Notes: generated from the sequence alone by a model not told the origin. A DNA stretch of 64,000 nt from CAZNOG01 sp964574635 (GCA_964574635.1 CAZNOG010000015.1:1-64000), one strand, 5' to 3'; positions 8,809-18,353 are shown, numbered from the stretch's first letter. Translations and numbers: made by a program.

Positions 8809-10467
8809 TCAAAACAAACCGGTGATGCGGCCGTCCACGTCGATGTCCATCCCTTCGGCCGCCGGAGTAATCGGCAGCCCCGGCATGCGCATCATTTTGC
8901 CGAGAATGGGCACGACGAAACCGGCTCCCCGAGCCACTTCTATCTGCCTCACCGTCACTTCGAAGCCCTCCGGGCGCCCCAGCGCCTTGGGATCGTCGCT
9001 CAGTGAATTCTGCGTCTTCGCCAGACAAACCCCTCCTCCTTCCATGCCCAAACGAACGGCCAGCGCGAGATCGAGCTCCGCCTGCGCCGAAAACACCACT
9101 TTGGATGCGCCGTACATGATCCCGGCCACGCGTTGGATTTTCTCCCTCAGCGGCATGTCGGGAGAGTACAGAAACCTCGGTTCGGGAGAGTGTGAATCGG
9201 CCACCCTCTTCACGGCTTCCGCCAGTTCGAGACCGCCTTTTCCGCCAAGCTTCCAGTAATCGGCGGCGTGCGCTTCCACGCCCTTTTGTGCGCAGTAATC
9301 CACCACGGCGCGGATTTCCTCCTCCGTATCGCCCGAAAATCGATTGATGGCCACGAGGGTTTTCAAGCCGAAGGCCTCGCCGTTTTCGATGTGCTTGCCC
9401 AGATTAACCAATCCCCGCTTCACCGCCTCGACGTTGGGCACCGCTGTTTCGGCCAGACTCACGCCTCCGTGGTACTTCAGCGCCCTCACGGTGGCCACCA
9501 CCACGAAAGCCGACGGGAAAATCCCCGCCGAGCGGCACTTGATGTCGAGAAATTTCTCGGCACCCAAATCGGTGGCGAACCCCGCCTCGGTCACGGCGTA
9601 ATCGGCATAGGTCATGGCCATTTTCGTCGCCAACACCGAGTTCGTCCCCTGGGCGATGTTTGCAAACGGACCCCCGTGCACAAAAGCCGGATTCCCTTCC
9701 AGGGTTTGCACCAGGTTGGGTTTGATCGCCTCCTTCATCAAAGTCGCCATCGCCCCCGGCGCGTTGAGTTCTTCGGCAAAAACAGGATCGCCATTGCGTT
9801 TTCTCCCCACGAAAATCCGTCCAAAACGCTTCTTCAAATCGTCGATGTCTTCGGCCAAGCACAAAATCGCCATGATCTCCGAAGCCGCCGTAATGTCGAA
9901 TCCGCTTTCCCTGGGCACCCCGTTCCCCGGCCCGCCCAATCCGATCACGATGTCGCGCAAACTGCGGTCGTTCATATCCATCACGCGCTTCCACTTCACC
10001 GTTCTCGGGTCGATGTCCAAATTGCGTTTCGCGTGGTGGAGGTTGTTGTCAATCAAGGCCGCCAGCAGGTTGTTCGCGCGTTCAATCGCAGGCAAATCGC
10101 CCGTAAAGTGCAGGTTGATGTCTTCCATCGGAATGACCTGTGCGTACCCCCCGCCCGTCGCGCCGCCTTTCATCCCGAACACCGGCCCCACCGAAGGTTC
10201 CCTGAGGGCCAAAGCCGTATTTGCCCCCACGGCGTTCATGGCGTCGGCCAGCCCGATCGATACGGTGGTTTTCCCCTCACCCGGCGGCGTCGGAGTCATC
10301 GCACTCACCAAAATCAGTTTTCCACGCGGCGCCCCGTCAGGCCTCGCCTCCACCTTCGCCTTGTACTTGCCCATCACGTAGAGGTCCGAAGCCTTCAGAC
10401 CAATCTTTGCAGCCACGTCTTCTATGTGGCGCGGTTCCACGGAATTAGCGATATCAATGTCTTTCAC
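8809..10467 (-). CDS. fhs: Formate--tetrahydrofolate ligase
   Basis: ATP-dependent enzyme that makes 10-formyl-tetrahydrofolate from formate and THF for purine synthesis and one-carbon metabolism. The 552 residues match the family length. The ATP-binding loop TPTPPGEGKTT is near residue 60, followed by the conserved REPSVGPVFGMKGGATGGGY (split in the protein by no gap) and, near the C terminus, the KTQNSLSDDP and GAGFVVPILGKMMRMPGLP blocks. Translation starts at a GTG (10467-10465); the nearby ATG is out of frame. Confidence 0.97.
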   Translation of the reverse strand: MKDIDIANSVEPRHIEDVAAKIGLKASDLYVMGKYKAKVEARPDGAPRGKLILVSAMTPTPPGEGKTTVSIGLADAMNAVGANTALALREPSVGPVFGMKGGATGGGYAQVIPMEDINLHFTGDLPAIERANNLLAALIDNNLHHAKRNLDIDPRTVKWKRVMDMNDRSLRDIVIGLGGPGNGVPRESGFDITAASEIMAILCLAEDIDDLKKRFGRIFVGRKRNGDPVFAEELNAPGAMATLMKEAIKPNLVQTLEGNPAFVHGGPFANIAQGTNSVLATKMAMTYADYAVTEAGFATDLGAEKFLDIKCRSAGIFPSAFVVVATVRALKYHGGVSLAETAVPNVEAVKRGLVNLGKHIENGEAFGLKTLVAINRFSGDTEEEIRAVVDYCAQKGVEAHAADYWKLGGKGGLELAEAVKRVADSHSPEPRFLYSPDMPLREKIQRVAGIMYGASKVVFSAQAELDLALAVRLGMEGGGVCLAKTQNSLSDDPKALGRPEGFEVTVRQIEVARGAGFVVPILGKMMRMPGLPITPAAEGMDIDVDGRITGLF

Positions 10468-10864
10468 ATCCCCGGGTTTTAGGCGGTTTTAGTACGTCGG
10501 TTTCGGGAAATTCCACCCCGAAAAATTCCTTTTTTCCTTTGGGCCTGCCCCCGGCTTTCCACCATCCGGTCGGTCTTTCCATACCTTGGCCGGGGTCGGT
10601 CTACGGCCTCTATCCTCGCCCGCCCTTGCAAGTGGCTGCAAGACGCCCCAAGAGCTTCACAAGGTCGCTTTGGGCCGCCGGCACCCACGTACAAGCGCGG
10701 GCTCGGGATACCGGCCTTCGCCCTCAGGCAATATTCCTCAATCGACGATGTCCTTCCTCACCAACGAAAGCCTACACAAAAGGAAAAATCATCGAGGCGT
10801 CAAAGATAAAATTTCCCCTTGTACGGGTGCGAAGGACCCGCTTCACCTACCGACAGAACCTCAT
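10468..10864. other. Intergenic region with a copy of the dispersed GC-rich element (A)
   Basis: About 400 bases without a credible gene. Positions about 10545-10760, read on the minus strand, match other intergenic stretches at 17.4 and 57.7 kb: GAGGGCGAAGGCCGGTATCC near one end and GGCCGTAGACCGACCCCGG (10590-10608) near the other, with GC-rich inverted repeats between. The rest carries no feature I can support. Confidence 0.5.
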
Positions 10865-10901
10865 AAAAAAAGAGAAAGCCCCGGGAAGGGCTTTCTCTTT
10901 T
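10865..10901 (-). terminator. Intrinsic terminator of the Spy-like gene
   Basis: An 11-bp stem AGAGAAAGCCC / GGGCTTTCTCT around a short loop, followed on the minus strand by TTTTTTT. It sits about 75 bases after the stop of the minus-strand gene at 10976 and has the hallmarks of a Rho-independent terminator. Confidence 0.85.
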
Positions 10902-10975
10902 GCGGGGCGATTCCTCACCCCAGTGATTAAACGAATACAGATTTGCGATTCGTGTGATTTCTCGGTGGAATGGGA

Positions 10976-11386
10976 TTATTGCTCCATTCCACGTTGGTCG
11001 TTCTTATTCGTTTTGTGCTTTTCCATTTTCTCGGCCATGTCTTTGGTCAGATCATCCACCTTGGCGTCGAACTTCTGTTGTTGCTCGGGAGTCAACACCG
11101 CGCGCACATCGTTTTTGTACTGGGTAAGGTGGCCGCGCACTCTCTCGTTGCGTTCGCTGTCGTTCAGGTCACCTTCGAAGATTTGCGCGCGTCGATCGTA
11201 GTACGATCGGTTGATTCTCTCGATCCGGGCGGTTTGCTCATCGTTCAGGTCGAGGTACTGATCCAACTGTGCGGTTTTCTTTTTGGCGTGTTCCATGGCT
11301 TTGGATTTCGCACCGTCTTGTGCGCTCAGACCGATTACGGATCCAAAAAAGAACATGGCGATCAGGATTTGAATTTTGGTTTTCAT
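10976..11386 (-). CDS. Spy/CpxP-like periplasmic protein
   Basis: A 136-residue secreted protein with a signal peptide (IAMFFFGSVIGLSAQ) followed by an all-helical, highly charged domain. The LTPEQQQKFDAKVDDL segment near residue 100 is an LTxxQ-like motif as in Spy and CpxP, periplasmic chaperones induced by envelope stress. Small proteins of this kind are common in Bacteroidota and their clients are unknown. The start at MKTKIQIL is set by the signal peptide. It ends at a clear terminator. Confidence 0.75.
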   Translation of the reverse strand: MKTKIQILIAMFFFGSVIGLSAQDGAKSKAMEHAKKKTAQLDQYLDLNDEQTARIERINRSYYDRRAQIFEGDLNDSERNERVRGHLTQYKNDVRAVLTPEQQQKFDAKVDDLTKDMAEKMEKHKTNKNDQRGMEQ

Positions 11387-11912
11387 CTTTCTTTGTGTTG
11401 TTTGGTTTATTTGATTTTTCGCGGAAACCGACTTTGCGTCGCGTGGCACTTGGTGCGTTTCCGCTCCACCCCTAGGTCAAGGATTCTGCCAAAATCAAAC
11501 GAGGCCTTTCCCCGGATCGCCCTTCACGCACTCACCCACCCTTCCAATCCCTTGGCAATAAGCGAACAGAAATCCCTGGCGCAATCCGGCGATTCGGAAA
11601 TTCCCACCCCTGTCGATGGCGGGGATCTTGCCGTACCGGGTAAGAAGTCGAGAACGATTTTCCCCGGATTGATGCATTTTCCCTCAACCGCCCATGGGAT
11701 TCCCTAAATGCAATTCCACGTCGAGTTTTGGTTCCTTTTTCGGGCGAACCGATCGCAAATCAGGCGTTTTTCAAGAAATTTCCCTCCGCCGAATTTCATT
11801 TCACATGGGCTTCACATGGGTTTTTGGCAGGGAAAAACCGAGCAATTGGTTTGAATATGAGAATGATGCAAATAAAAATCCCGAAATTCTTTTATGAACT
11901 GTGAATTAATTC
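11387..11912. other. Gene-free region; possible degenerate copy of the GC-rich element
   Basis: About 525 bases without a gene. Read on the minus strand, 11495-11690 contains ATCCCCGCCATCGACAGGGG and CAAGGGATTGGAAGGGTGGG, which loosely resemble the dispersed GC-rich element, but the similarity is weaker than for the main copies. From 11700 onward the sequence becomes AT-rich with no feature I can name. Confidence 0.3.
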
Positions 11913-12002
11913 TATATTGCACCCGCGAATTTGGTTCATAGCCCAAACGCATACGTTTCATAGCACACGAAACCCGGAAGCCATTTCTGGGTTTCGTGTT
12001 TT
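11913..12002 (+). ncRNA. Candidate small RNA ending in an intrinsic terminator
   Basis: A TATATTGC box (11913-11920) resembling the phylum -7 element is followed 45 bases later by an 11-bp perfect hairpin, ACACGAAACCC (11965-11975) / GGGTTTCGTGT (11989-11999), and TTTT. No plus-strand gene precedes this terminator, which suggests it ends a short transcript of about 75 nt. The promoter call is weak because no clear -33 element is visible. Confidence 0.35.
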
Positions 12003-12100
12003 ATGGACATTCCTTTCCCGCTCTCCGGCGCGCCCGCCCCACGTTTCCTTCACACGCCGGTCAACCCCGATTCGAGGGAGCCGACATTCAAAGAGAATCG

Positions 12101-12108
12101 TAATTTTG
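12101..12108 (+). promoter_or_regulatory. -7 box (TAATTTTG) for the transaldolase-like gene
   Basis: TAATTTTG fits TAnnTTTG and lies 27 bases before the ATG at 12135. Confidence 0.5.
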
Positions 12109-12134
12109 TACCGTACCCCAGAAAGAACCATTCC

Positions 12135-12800
12135 ATGAAATTTTTCATCGACACAGCCAACTTAGACCAGATACGCGAAGCCCACGACTTGGGCGTTCTC
12201 GATGGTGTGACGACCAACCCTTCCCTCATGGCGAAAGAGGGAATTACCGGCGAGGAAAACATCATTCGCCGCTATCTCGACATTTGCAATATCGTCGACG
12301 GCCCCGTGAGCGCCGAAGTGATCTCCACCGATTTCGACGGCATCGTGGAGGAGGGCGAAAATCTCGCGAAGCTCCACCCGAACATCGTGGTGAAGGTGCC
12401 CATGATCCGCGAGGGCGTAAAAGCCATCCGATACTTCACCGAGAAGGGAATCAAAACCAACTGCACCTTGGTTTTTTCGGCGGGGCAAGCCCTGCTCGCC
12501 GCCAAAGCCGGGGCGTCTTTCGTTTCGCCCTTCATCGGGCGGCTCGACGACATCTCCACCGAGGGGATGGACTTGATCCGACAAATCCGGTTGATTTACG
12601 ACAATTACGGTTTCACCACGGAGATCCTCGCGGCTTCCGTGCGCCACACCATGCACATCCTCCAATGTGCCGAGGCGGGTTCCGACGTCATGACGGGTCC
12701 CCTGTCGGCGATTATGGGTCTGTTGAAACATCCGCTTACCGACATCGGGCTCGAAAAATTCCTCGAAGACCACAAAAAGGCGTCTGCGGTGAAAGCGTAA
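12135..12800 (+). CDS. Fructose-6-phosphate aldolase / small transaldolase
   Basis: A 221-residue TIM-barrel aldolase of the FSA/TalC type that forms a Schiff base with a ketose. The N terminus MKFFIDTANLDQIREA and DGVTTNPSLMAKEG are diagnostic, and the catalytic Lys lies in IVVKVPM (about residue 86). The length equals the small transaldolase group. Sequence alone does not separate transaldolase (pentose phosphate pathway) from F6P aldolase activity; in Bacteroidota this group usually serves as transaldolase. A YciO-like gene follows 73 bases later on the same strand. Confidence 0.92.
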   Translation: MKFFIDTANLDQIREAHDLGVLDGVTTNPSLMAKEGITGEENIIRRYLDICNIVDGPVSAEVISTDFDGIVEEGENLAKLHPNIVVKVPMIREGVKAIRYFTEKGIKTNCTLVFSAGQALLAAKAGASFVSPFIGRLDDISTEGMDLIRQIRLIYDNYGFTTEILAASVRHTMHILQCAEAGSDVMTGPLSAIMGLLKHPLTDIGLEKFLEDHKKASAVKA

Positions 12801-12872
12801 CCATGCCGCATCCCTATACACAGCCATCCAAAGCCACTTTTCACCCTCTCGGGGCCAACCAAATTTTCGCTT

Positions 12873-13478
12873 ATGCTTCTCAATATCCATCCGGATAATC
12901 CCGATCCAAAAAGACTCGATCAAGTTGTTGAAATCCTCCGCAACGGAGGCGTGATCATCTACCCCACCGATACCGTGTACAGCATCGGTTGCGACATGAA
13001 CAACGTGAAAGCCGTGGCCAAAGTCGCCCAACTGAAAGGCCTGAAACCGGAAAAGGCCAACTTCTCCATTATCTGCGAAGACTTGAGCGACATCGCCACG
13101 TACGCGCACGTGAGAAACAACGACTACAAAATGATGCGCAAGGCCCTTCCCGGGCCATTCACCTTTATCCTCAACGGCACGAGCCGCATCCCCAAAATCT
13201 TCAAAAACAACAAGCGAACCATCGGGATACGCGTACCCGACAACAACATCGCCAGGGAACTCGTGGCTCGTCTCGGCAATCCCATCATCGCCACGTCGGT
13301 GCACGACGACGATGAGATCATCGAGTACACCACCGATCCCGAGCTCATCCACGAAAAGTACAACCACGCCGTGGACGTCGTAATCAACGGAGGGTTCGGC
13401 AACAACGAAGCGTCGACCATCGTGGATCTGACCCAAGAAGAACCCGTGATCATCAGGCAGGGAATCGGGGAAATTTGA
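12873..13478 (+). CDS. Sua5/YciO/YrdC-family protein
   Basis: A 201-residue YrdC-fold protein. IYPTDTVYSIGCD near residue 30 is the nucleotide/threonylcarbamoyl-AMP site motif, and KANFSIICEDLSDI plus LPGPFTFIL complete the family pattern. Homologues either make threonylcarbamoyl-AMP for t6A37 tRNA modification (TsaC/Sua5) or are YciO paralogues. The canonical K-R-x pattern is replaced by LKPEKAN, closer to the YciO branch. A t6A-processing enzyme (MtaB, 41.8 kb) is present elsewhere in the window. Confidence 0.85.
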   Translation: MLLNIHPDNPDPKRLDQVVEILRNGGVIIYPTDTVYSIGCDMNNVKAVAKVAQLKGLKPEKANFSIICEDLSDIATYAHVRNNDYKMMRKALPGPFTFILNGTSRIPKIFKNNKRTIGIRVPDNNIARELVARLGNPIIATSVHDDDEIIEYTTDPELIHEKYNHAVDVVINGGFGNNEASTIVDLTQEEPVIIRQGIGEI

Positions 13479-13659
13479 CCGGATCGGAAAGGCCCGCGCG
13501 GGTAGTGAACACCTGCTTTACTTCCCGTGTCGGCTACGTTATCACCGGCGAATCCACGCATAGGGTCGCCGCGCCGACGAGTGCGCGGGCACTTTAATTC
13601 TACTTCTCGAAGGGAAAATACGAGTAGGGCAAATCGGAAAATAACCTCCCCCTACAACA

Positions 13660-14799
13660 TCAAGGCTGCATGGCGGGCAATACCCTCACCTCGTACACCT
13701 TGGTCCAGTACTTTCCGGTCACCAGCAAATTCCCGGTCTCGGGGTGCACCGCGATGCCGTTGAACACATCCATGCCCGGCGTGGCTTCCGATCGATCCAT
13801 GATGCCCGCGGCGGATATCCTCTCCACCACCCTTCCGGAAACCGGGTCTATGGCCAATATGTAGTTCTGGGTGTACACGTTGGCGTATATCAGCCCGTTG
13901 TGAAATTCCAACTCGTTCACCCACTCTACGCTGCCCCGGTCGTCGAACACGTTCACACGATGGATCTCCCTAAATGAGTGGGGATCGAAGTAGTAAATCC
14001 ACGACGAACCATCCGACAAAATCAAGGACGTGTCGTTGGCGGTCAACCCCCATCCCTCGCCGGTTTCGGTGGCGTACGTGTGGGTTTCCACCCTCTCGAA
14101 GGTTTCCACGTCGTACACGAAAGCCCTGGAAGCTTTGTAAGTCAGCTGATACAGCTTGTCGCCGAACACGGCGATCCCTTCACCGAAATACTCCCTGGCG
14201 AGGGGTTGTTCCATCAAAACTTCCCCGGTCGTCAAGTCCCATTTCTTGATTCTGGATTGACCGTACTGACCCGTCCCTTCAATCACGTGGCCGTCGTGTA
14301 CTAAAAACCCCTGGGTAAAGTCATTGACGTCGTGGTCGTACTTGCGAACCACCCCGAGCTGCATGTCTTTGGGCGGCTCGGGCGCGAGAATATTGACCTC
14401 CTTATACCTCGATGCCGTTTGCCCGTCGTCGAATTTGGCGGTGATGCGCAGGCGCATGTCGCCGCCGCCTACAATAGCCGTAGGAATCGCCGCCGTTTCG
14501 TCGGTCGTCGTGAGAAAGTCGCCCCGAAAACCCACGGCTCCGATCGACACCTCGGTGATGGCCAGGGCCGTATCGCCCGACCGAACTTCCATGTACAACG
14601 TGTCGCCATATAGAACGGGTGTTTCCGACTGCATGGCGATGCGGATGGAAGGACCGGCGCTTCGGGTTTCCGGACGTCGCGATGTCTCGCCCTTGCCGTT
14701 TTCGCCGCAAGACGATATCAAAAGGATCAATGCGAAAAAAGCCGTGTATAGCGGAAGGCCGGCTCCGTACTTTTTGGACGTGGGTGACATCGCGTTCAT
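13660..14799 (-). CDS. Glutaminyl-peptide cyclotransferase (plant-type fold), lipoprotein
   Basis: Catalyses conversion of N-terminal glutamine to pyroglutamate on secreted proteins. The 379-residue protein has a lipoprotein signal (FFALILLISSCGEN), an N-terminal Ig-like region (about 45-145) and a five-bladed propeller of the plant-type glutaminyl cyclase family (about 160-375), with motifs DFTQGFLVHDG, IKKWDLTTGEV and WVNELEFHNGLIYANV. The start at 14799 is preferred; an in-frame ATG lies three codons later. A copy of the dispersed motif lies just upstream of the start (14811-14823). Confidence 0.88.
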   Translation of the reverse strand: MNAMSPTSKKYGAGLPLYTAFFALILLISSCGENGKGETSRRPETRSAGPSIRIAMQSETPVLYGDTLYMEVRSGDTALAITEVSIGAVGFRGDFLTTTDETAAIPTAIVGGGDMRLRITAKFDDGQTASRYKEVNILAPEPPKDMQLGVVRKYDHDVNDFTQGFLVHDGHVIEGTGQYGQSRIKKWDLTTGEVLMEQPLAREYFGEGIAVFGDKLYQLTYKASRAFVYDVETFERVETHTYATETGEGWGLTANDTSLILSDGSSWIYYFDPHSFREIHRVNVFDDRGSVEWVNELEFHNGLIYANVYTQNYILAIDPVSGRVVERISAAGIMDRSEATPGMDVFNGIAVHPETGNLLVTGKYWTKVYEVRVLPAMQP

Positions 14800-14810
14800 T
14801 GAAAGGGAAT

Positions 14811-14823
14811 CTTTGTGGGTGTG
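14811..14823 (-). repeat. Copy of dispersed motif (ACACCCACAAAG) upstream of the glutaminyl cyclase gene
   Basis: CACACCCACAAAG on the minus strand, ending 12 bases before the start codon at 14799. Confidence 0.45.
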
Positions 14824-14875
14824 TCGTCCGAAATGAAAATCCGGACAAGCGCCGCCAAAGATACGTGCTTTGCCT

Positions 14876-16417
14876 TCATTCTTCTCCGAGCGCTTTGAAC
14901 GCCGCACCCATGCCGGCGATCACATCAGAGGGAAGCAGGGACTCCACGCTTTGGCGTTCTAGGGCCAAATCGCCGGCCAAACCGTGGACAAAAACGCCCA
15001 GTGCGCAGGCGTCCATCGCACCGTAGCCCTGTCCGAGCAAAGAGGCGATGATGCCGGTGAGCACGTCGCCCATGCCGCCGGTGGCCATGCCCGGATTTCC
15101 GGAATCGTTGAAAATGAGTTGTCCGTCGGGCAGCCCCACCGAGGTGTGCGCGCCTTTCAGCACGATGTAAATTCCGAAGCGTTTGCACAGTTCCGACTGC
15201 TTTCGCATGCTCTCCATGTGCGACGGTTTTTCGCCGATCAACCGGGCGAATTCACCCGGATGGGGCGTGAGGATGGTCGAAGGCGGCAAAAAGGCCATCC
15301 ACGTCGGGTTCTCCGCCAGAATGTTCACCGCGTCGGCATCCATCACCAAGGGGACCTTGGCTTCTTGGATGAGGAGCTTCAGCGCCCGGGCGGTCTCGTC
15401 GGAAGTTCCCAAACCCGGCCCTACCGCGATGACGTCGTACGCGCCCAAGTCGGGAAGGGCCGTAAAACCGTTTTTGCCCGGATCGGTGGATACCATGGCT
15501 TCGGGTAAGGTGGAGTGAATGATTCCTCCACCCTCCTCGTCGGTGTGTACGGTCACCAATCCCGCACCGGCGCGAAGGGCACCGGCGGCAGCCAGCGTCG
15601 CCGCGCCGCGCTTCCCCTTCGATCCCGCAATGATCAATGTGTGTCCGAAAGTTCCCTTGTGCGAAAAGACTCCGCGGATTTGCCGCACTTGTCCCGCATC
15701 ACGCATGGTGAAAAGGTGGTGGTCGGTACTCACCGCGTTCAAAAAGCCGGCGTGAAGACCGATGTCGAGAACCACGACCTGCCCGGCGTACGGCGCCGTT
15801 TCTCGGAGGAAAAACGGGAGCTTGGGCAATTGGAAGGTGAGAGTATAATCCGCCTTCACCACGGCTTCCCCCTTTTCGGGTGGGCGCCCGTCGCCGTCGA
15901 TTCCGCTGGGGATGTCTATGGAAATGACCTTGGAAGGGCTTTCGTTCAGGAAGGAGATGACCTCGGCACCCAACCCGATGACGGGTCTGTTCAAGCCGAT
16001 GCCGAACAAGGCGTCGATGAGCACCGTTTCCGATCCTCCCGTGGCGGGAATGTCTTTTTTGGAGGCGATGCGGAACATTTTGACCTTCCGCTTGGACAGT
16101 TTTTGGTGCTCGTGGACGAACTCCGCGCTCCCCTTTTCCGCCTCGCCCAGGATGTATACTTCTACACTGTATCCGTGGCGGTGCAGCAATCCGGCGATCA
16201 CCAACCCGTCGCCCCCGTTGTTTCCGATGCCGCAGAAAATGCGGAACAGAAAGTTCTTTTCTTCTTCCACGCCGGCGAACAGGGAGGGAGCGTTCTGATA
16301 AATCCAATCAAAGCACTTCTCTCCCGCCCTCTCCATCAAGGCGACGGAGGAAATGGGCTCGTGTTCGATGGTATACGCGTCGGCCCGGCGGATTTGCCCT
16401 GTGTTGAGAATTTTCAA
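14876..16417 (-). CDS. nnr: Bifunctional NAD(P)H-hydrate epimerase / dehydratase
   Basis: Repairs hydrated NADH and NADPH. The N-terminal half (about 1-215) is the YjeF-type epimerase (CGIGNNGGDGLVIAGLL, SIDIPSGIDGDG); the C-terminal half (about 235-513) is the ADP/ATP-dependent dehydratase (VIAVGPGLGT, DADAVNIL, LTPHPGEFARL, NPGMATGGMGDVLTGIIA). The 513 residues equal the E. coli enzyme in length. The start is a TTG (16417-16415): the protein text MKILNTGQIRRADAYTI begins exactly there as in homologues, and no ATG or GTG is available close by in frame. Confidence 0.95.
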   Translation of the reverse strand: MKILNTGQIRRADAYTIEHEPISSVALMERAGEKCFDWIYQNAPSLFAGVEEEKNFLFRIFCGIGNNGGDGLVIAGLLHRHGYSVEVYILGEAEKGSAEFVHEHQKLSKRKVKMFRIASKKDIPATGGSETVLIDALFGIGLNRPVIGLGAEVISFLNESPSKVISIDIPSGIDGDGRPPEKGEAVVKADYTLTFQLPKLPFFLRETAPYAGQVVVLDIGLHAGFLNAVSTDHHLFTMRDAGQVRQIRGVFSHKGTFGHTLIIAGSKGKRGAATLAAAGALRAGAGLVTVHTDEEGGGIIHSTLPEAMVSTDPGKNGFTALPDLGAYDVIAVGPGLGTSDETARALKLLIQEAKVPLVMDADAVNILAENPTWMAFLPPSTILTPHPGEFARLIGEKPSHMESMRKQSELCKRFGIYIVLKGAHTSVGLPDGQLIFNDSGNPGMATGGMGDVLTGIIASLLGQGYGAMDACALGVFVHGLAGDLALERQSVESLLPSDVIAGMGAAFKALGEE

Positions 16418-16465
16418 ACCACGTGTTTTATTCCGAAGTGCCGGAAATACACGGCTTCGATTGCA

Positions 16466-17338
16466 TCAAAAGTAGAAAAACATATAGAACGCGCCCCCGG
16501 AATTGTCGGTGTCGAGGAGAAACCGTGAACTCCCGCCCTCGTCCGTGACGGTGGTGACGAATTGCTCGCTGTTGCCGCCGATGGGCACGGCCCACTGTTC
16601 TTCGATGATGCTGCTGTTGCCCCGGTACGCGTAGCCGAGCCCGAGACCGTATTCAAATCCCACGGACCACTTGGGGAAAATGAAGATTTCCGCACCGACG
16701 AAAAGTCGGGCACCCACGGTAAATTCGGTGCCCTTCTTGAATTCCGTCATGAAGGCGCCGGATTCCGACACGTTGGAAATCTCCCGTGGATCGTCCTGAA
16801 ACATCAGGTCGAATTCCGACCTCTCGGGATTGGTGTTTTCCTGGGTGATGGCGTTTCCGTAGTCGAATTTGTGTTTTTCGGACCCGAAGCCCAGGAAGCC
16901 TTCCACCCCGTACAGTCCTTGCACGCGGGTGTTTCCCAAGCGTTTTTCCACCCCTGCCGACAAGTAGGCGTTTGTGAAGGTGCGGCTGTATTTGTCTTCT
17001 ACCGTGGTGTTGGTGGGCTCGGTGCTGAATTCGGGAATGAAGGAACGGTAGCTGTCGGCCAAGAGGTTGATGCGGAACGAACCTCGGTAGGCGTAATCAC
17101 TGCGCACGAATTTCTTGACCGAAATGGCGAATTGATCGTTGGTGAATCCGGCCGAAGGCGCGTCGTTCTCGGCATCGGTAAACAGATTGCCGACGTATTT
17201 GAGAATCGGCGTGGCGTCCACGCCGATGGCCCAATCGCCTTCTTCGGGGAGGTACTGTTCGCCTTTTTTGGAAACCGGTTGGGCGGTGAGTCCCAAAACG
17301 GTGGTGGCCATGATTGCCGCAAGCAAAATCTTTTTCAT
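16466..17338 (-). CDS. Outer-membrane protein, unknown function
   Basis: A 290-residue protein with a signal peptide (LLAAIMATTVLGLTAQ) and a series of amphipathic strands ending in AFYMFFYF, an aromatic C terminus typical of outer-membrane barrels. Glycine- and tyrosine-rich segments such as GFEYGLGLGYAYRG support this. No family is recognised. It precedes nnr on the same strand by 49 bases, but a shared function is not evident. Confidence 0.7.
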   Translation of the reverse strand: MKKILLAAIMATTVLGLTAQPVSKKGEQYLPEEGDWAIGVDATPILKYVGNLFTDAENDAPSAGFTNDQFAISVKKFVRSDYAYRGSFRINLLADSYRSFIPEFSTEPTNTTVEDKYSRTFTNAYLSAGVEKRLGNTRVQGLYGVEGFLGFGSEKHKFDYGNAITQENTNPERSEFDLMFQDDPREISNVSESGAFMTEFKKGTEFTVGARLFVGAEIFIFPKWSVGFEYGLGLGYAYRGNSSIIEEQWAVPIGGNSEQFVTTVTDEGGSSRFLLDTDNSGGAFYMFFYF

Positions 17339-17702
17339 TGGGTGTATGATTGAGTGAATGGTGTGGTATCGAAAAGGAACGCGTTTTTCTTATTCAAATT
17401 GGATGCAAACCCGGGAATGGAGGAGCATGCGAGGGACGTGACCGCATGAGGGCGGACGCCGGTATCCACGCATTTCGGCCGGGTTGCGCCGCCGGTGCGT
17501 GCGTGGGCGACGGGGAAGCCCCACGCACGCGCCATCGCGGCGCCCCGGGCGGAATGCGTGATAAAGGCGGTAGACCGACCCCGGCGCGGACAATCGGGAT
17601 AATGACGAAAAACGACAACCGAAGAGGATTGTAACGCCGAGGAAATCGCCGGGGGCATGCCCACCCGATGCAAATTCCTGTATTCGGGTGTGTGCGCTTC
17701 CT
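17339..17702. repeat. Intergenic GC-rich element, copy B
   Basis: A 364-base gap. Positions about 17420-17610 on the plus strand match elements at 10.6 and 57.7 kb: GAGGGCGGACGCCGGTATCC near the left, then nested GC-rich inverted repeats (GGGGAAGCCCC; CGTGCGTGGG...CCCACGCACG), then GGCGGTAGACCGACCCCGG at 17567-17585. It probably folds as RNA or single-stranded DNA. No gene is present. Confidence 0.55.
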
Positions 17703-18353
17703 TCATCCGATTCGGTTTTCGAGCATGGGCACGAAGCGGAAGGTTCCGTGTGTGGATTGCTCCAGCGTGCCGTCGGGATTTTTGACGATTCGCGTCATGA
17801 CTTGTACCTCGCCCTCGCCGATGGGAACGACCAGGACACCGCCCGGTTTGAGTTGGTTGATCAGCTCTTCGGGCAGGGAGGGCGCGCCGCAGGTGACCAG
17901 CACGCGGTCGAAGGGCGCGAAGGCCGGCAATCCCTTGTACCCGTCGCCGTAAAACACTTTGACGGTGGTGTTGAGGAGGGAAAGGATTTGTTTGGCTTTT
18001 TTGAACAGGGGGCGGTGGCGCTCGATGGTGTACACTTTTGCGCCGAGCTCGAACAGTATGGCGGCTTGGTACCCGCTGCCGGTGCCGATTTCCAGCACTT
18101 TCATGCCGGGGTGCACGTCGAGTAAATCGCTTTGAACGGCCACGGTGTAAGGCTGGGATATGGTTTGCCCCTCGCCGATGGGAAAGGCGGTGTCGTCGTA
18201 GGCGAACTGCAGGAAGGCCGAGTCCATGAAAAAATGACGGGGCAACCTGTCGATGGCCGCCAGCACCTTTTCGTTGTCGATCCCCTTGGACCTGAGCTGG
18301 GATACGAGCTTTCTGCGGAGGCCTTTGTGCTTAAAAGAATCCAACGGTTTCAT
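17703..18353 (-). CDS. pcm: Protein-L-isoaspartate O-methyltransferase
   Basis: SAM-dependent repair enzyme that methylates L-isoaspartyl residues in damaged proteins. The 216-residue product has the family's N-terminal helix (SFKHKGLRRKLVSQLRSKGI), the GEGQTISQPYTVA motif near residue 65, and the SAM motif VLEIGTGSGYQAAIL near residue 85. The length is normal. The start at MKPLDSF was chosen over an upstream in-frame extension that lacks similarity to the family. Confidence 0.95.
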   Translation of the reverse strand: MKPLDSFKHKGLRRKLVSQLRSKGIDNEKVLAAIDRLPRHFFMDSAFLQFAYDDTAFPIGEGQTISQPYTVAVQSDLLDVHPGMKVLEIGTGSGYQAAILFELGAKVYTIERHRPLFKKAKQILSLLNTTVKVFYGDGYKGLPAFAPFDRVLVTCGAPSLPEELINQLKPGGVLVVPIGEGEVQVMTRIVKNPDGTLEQSTHGTFRFVPMLENRIG

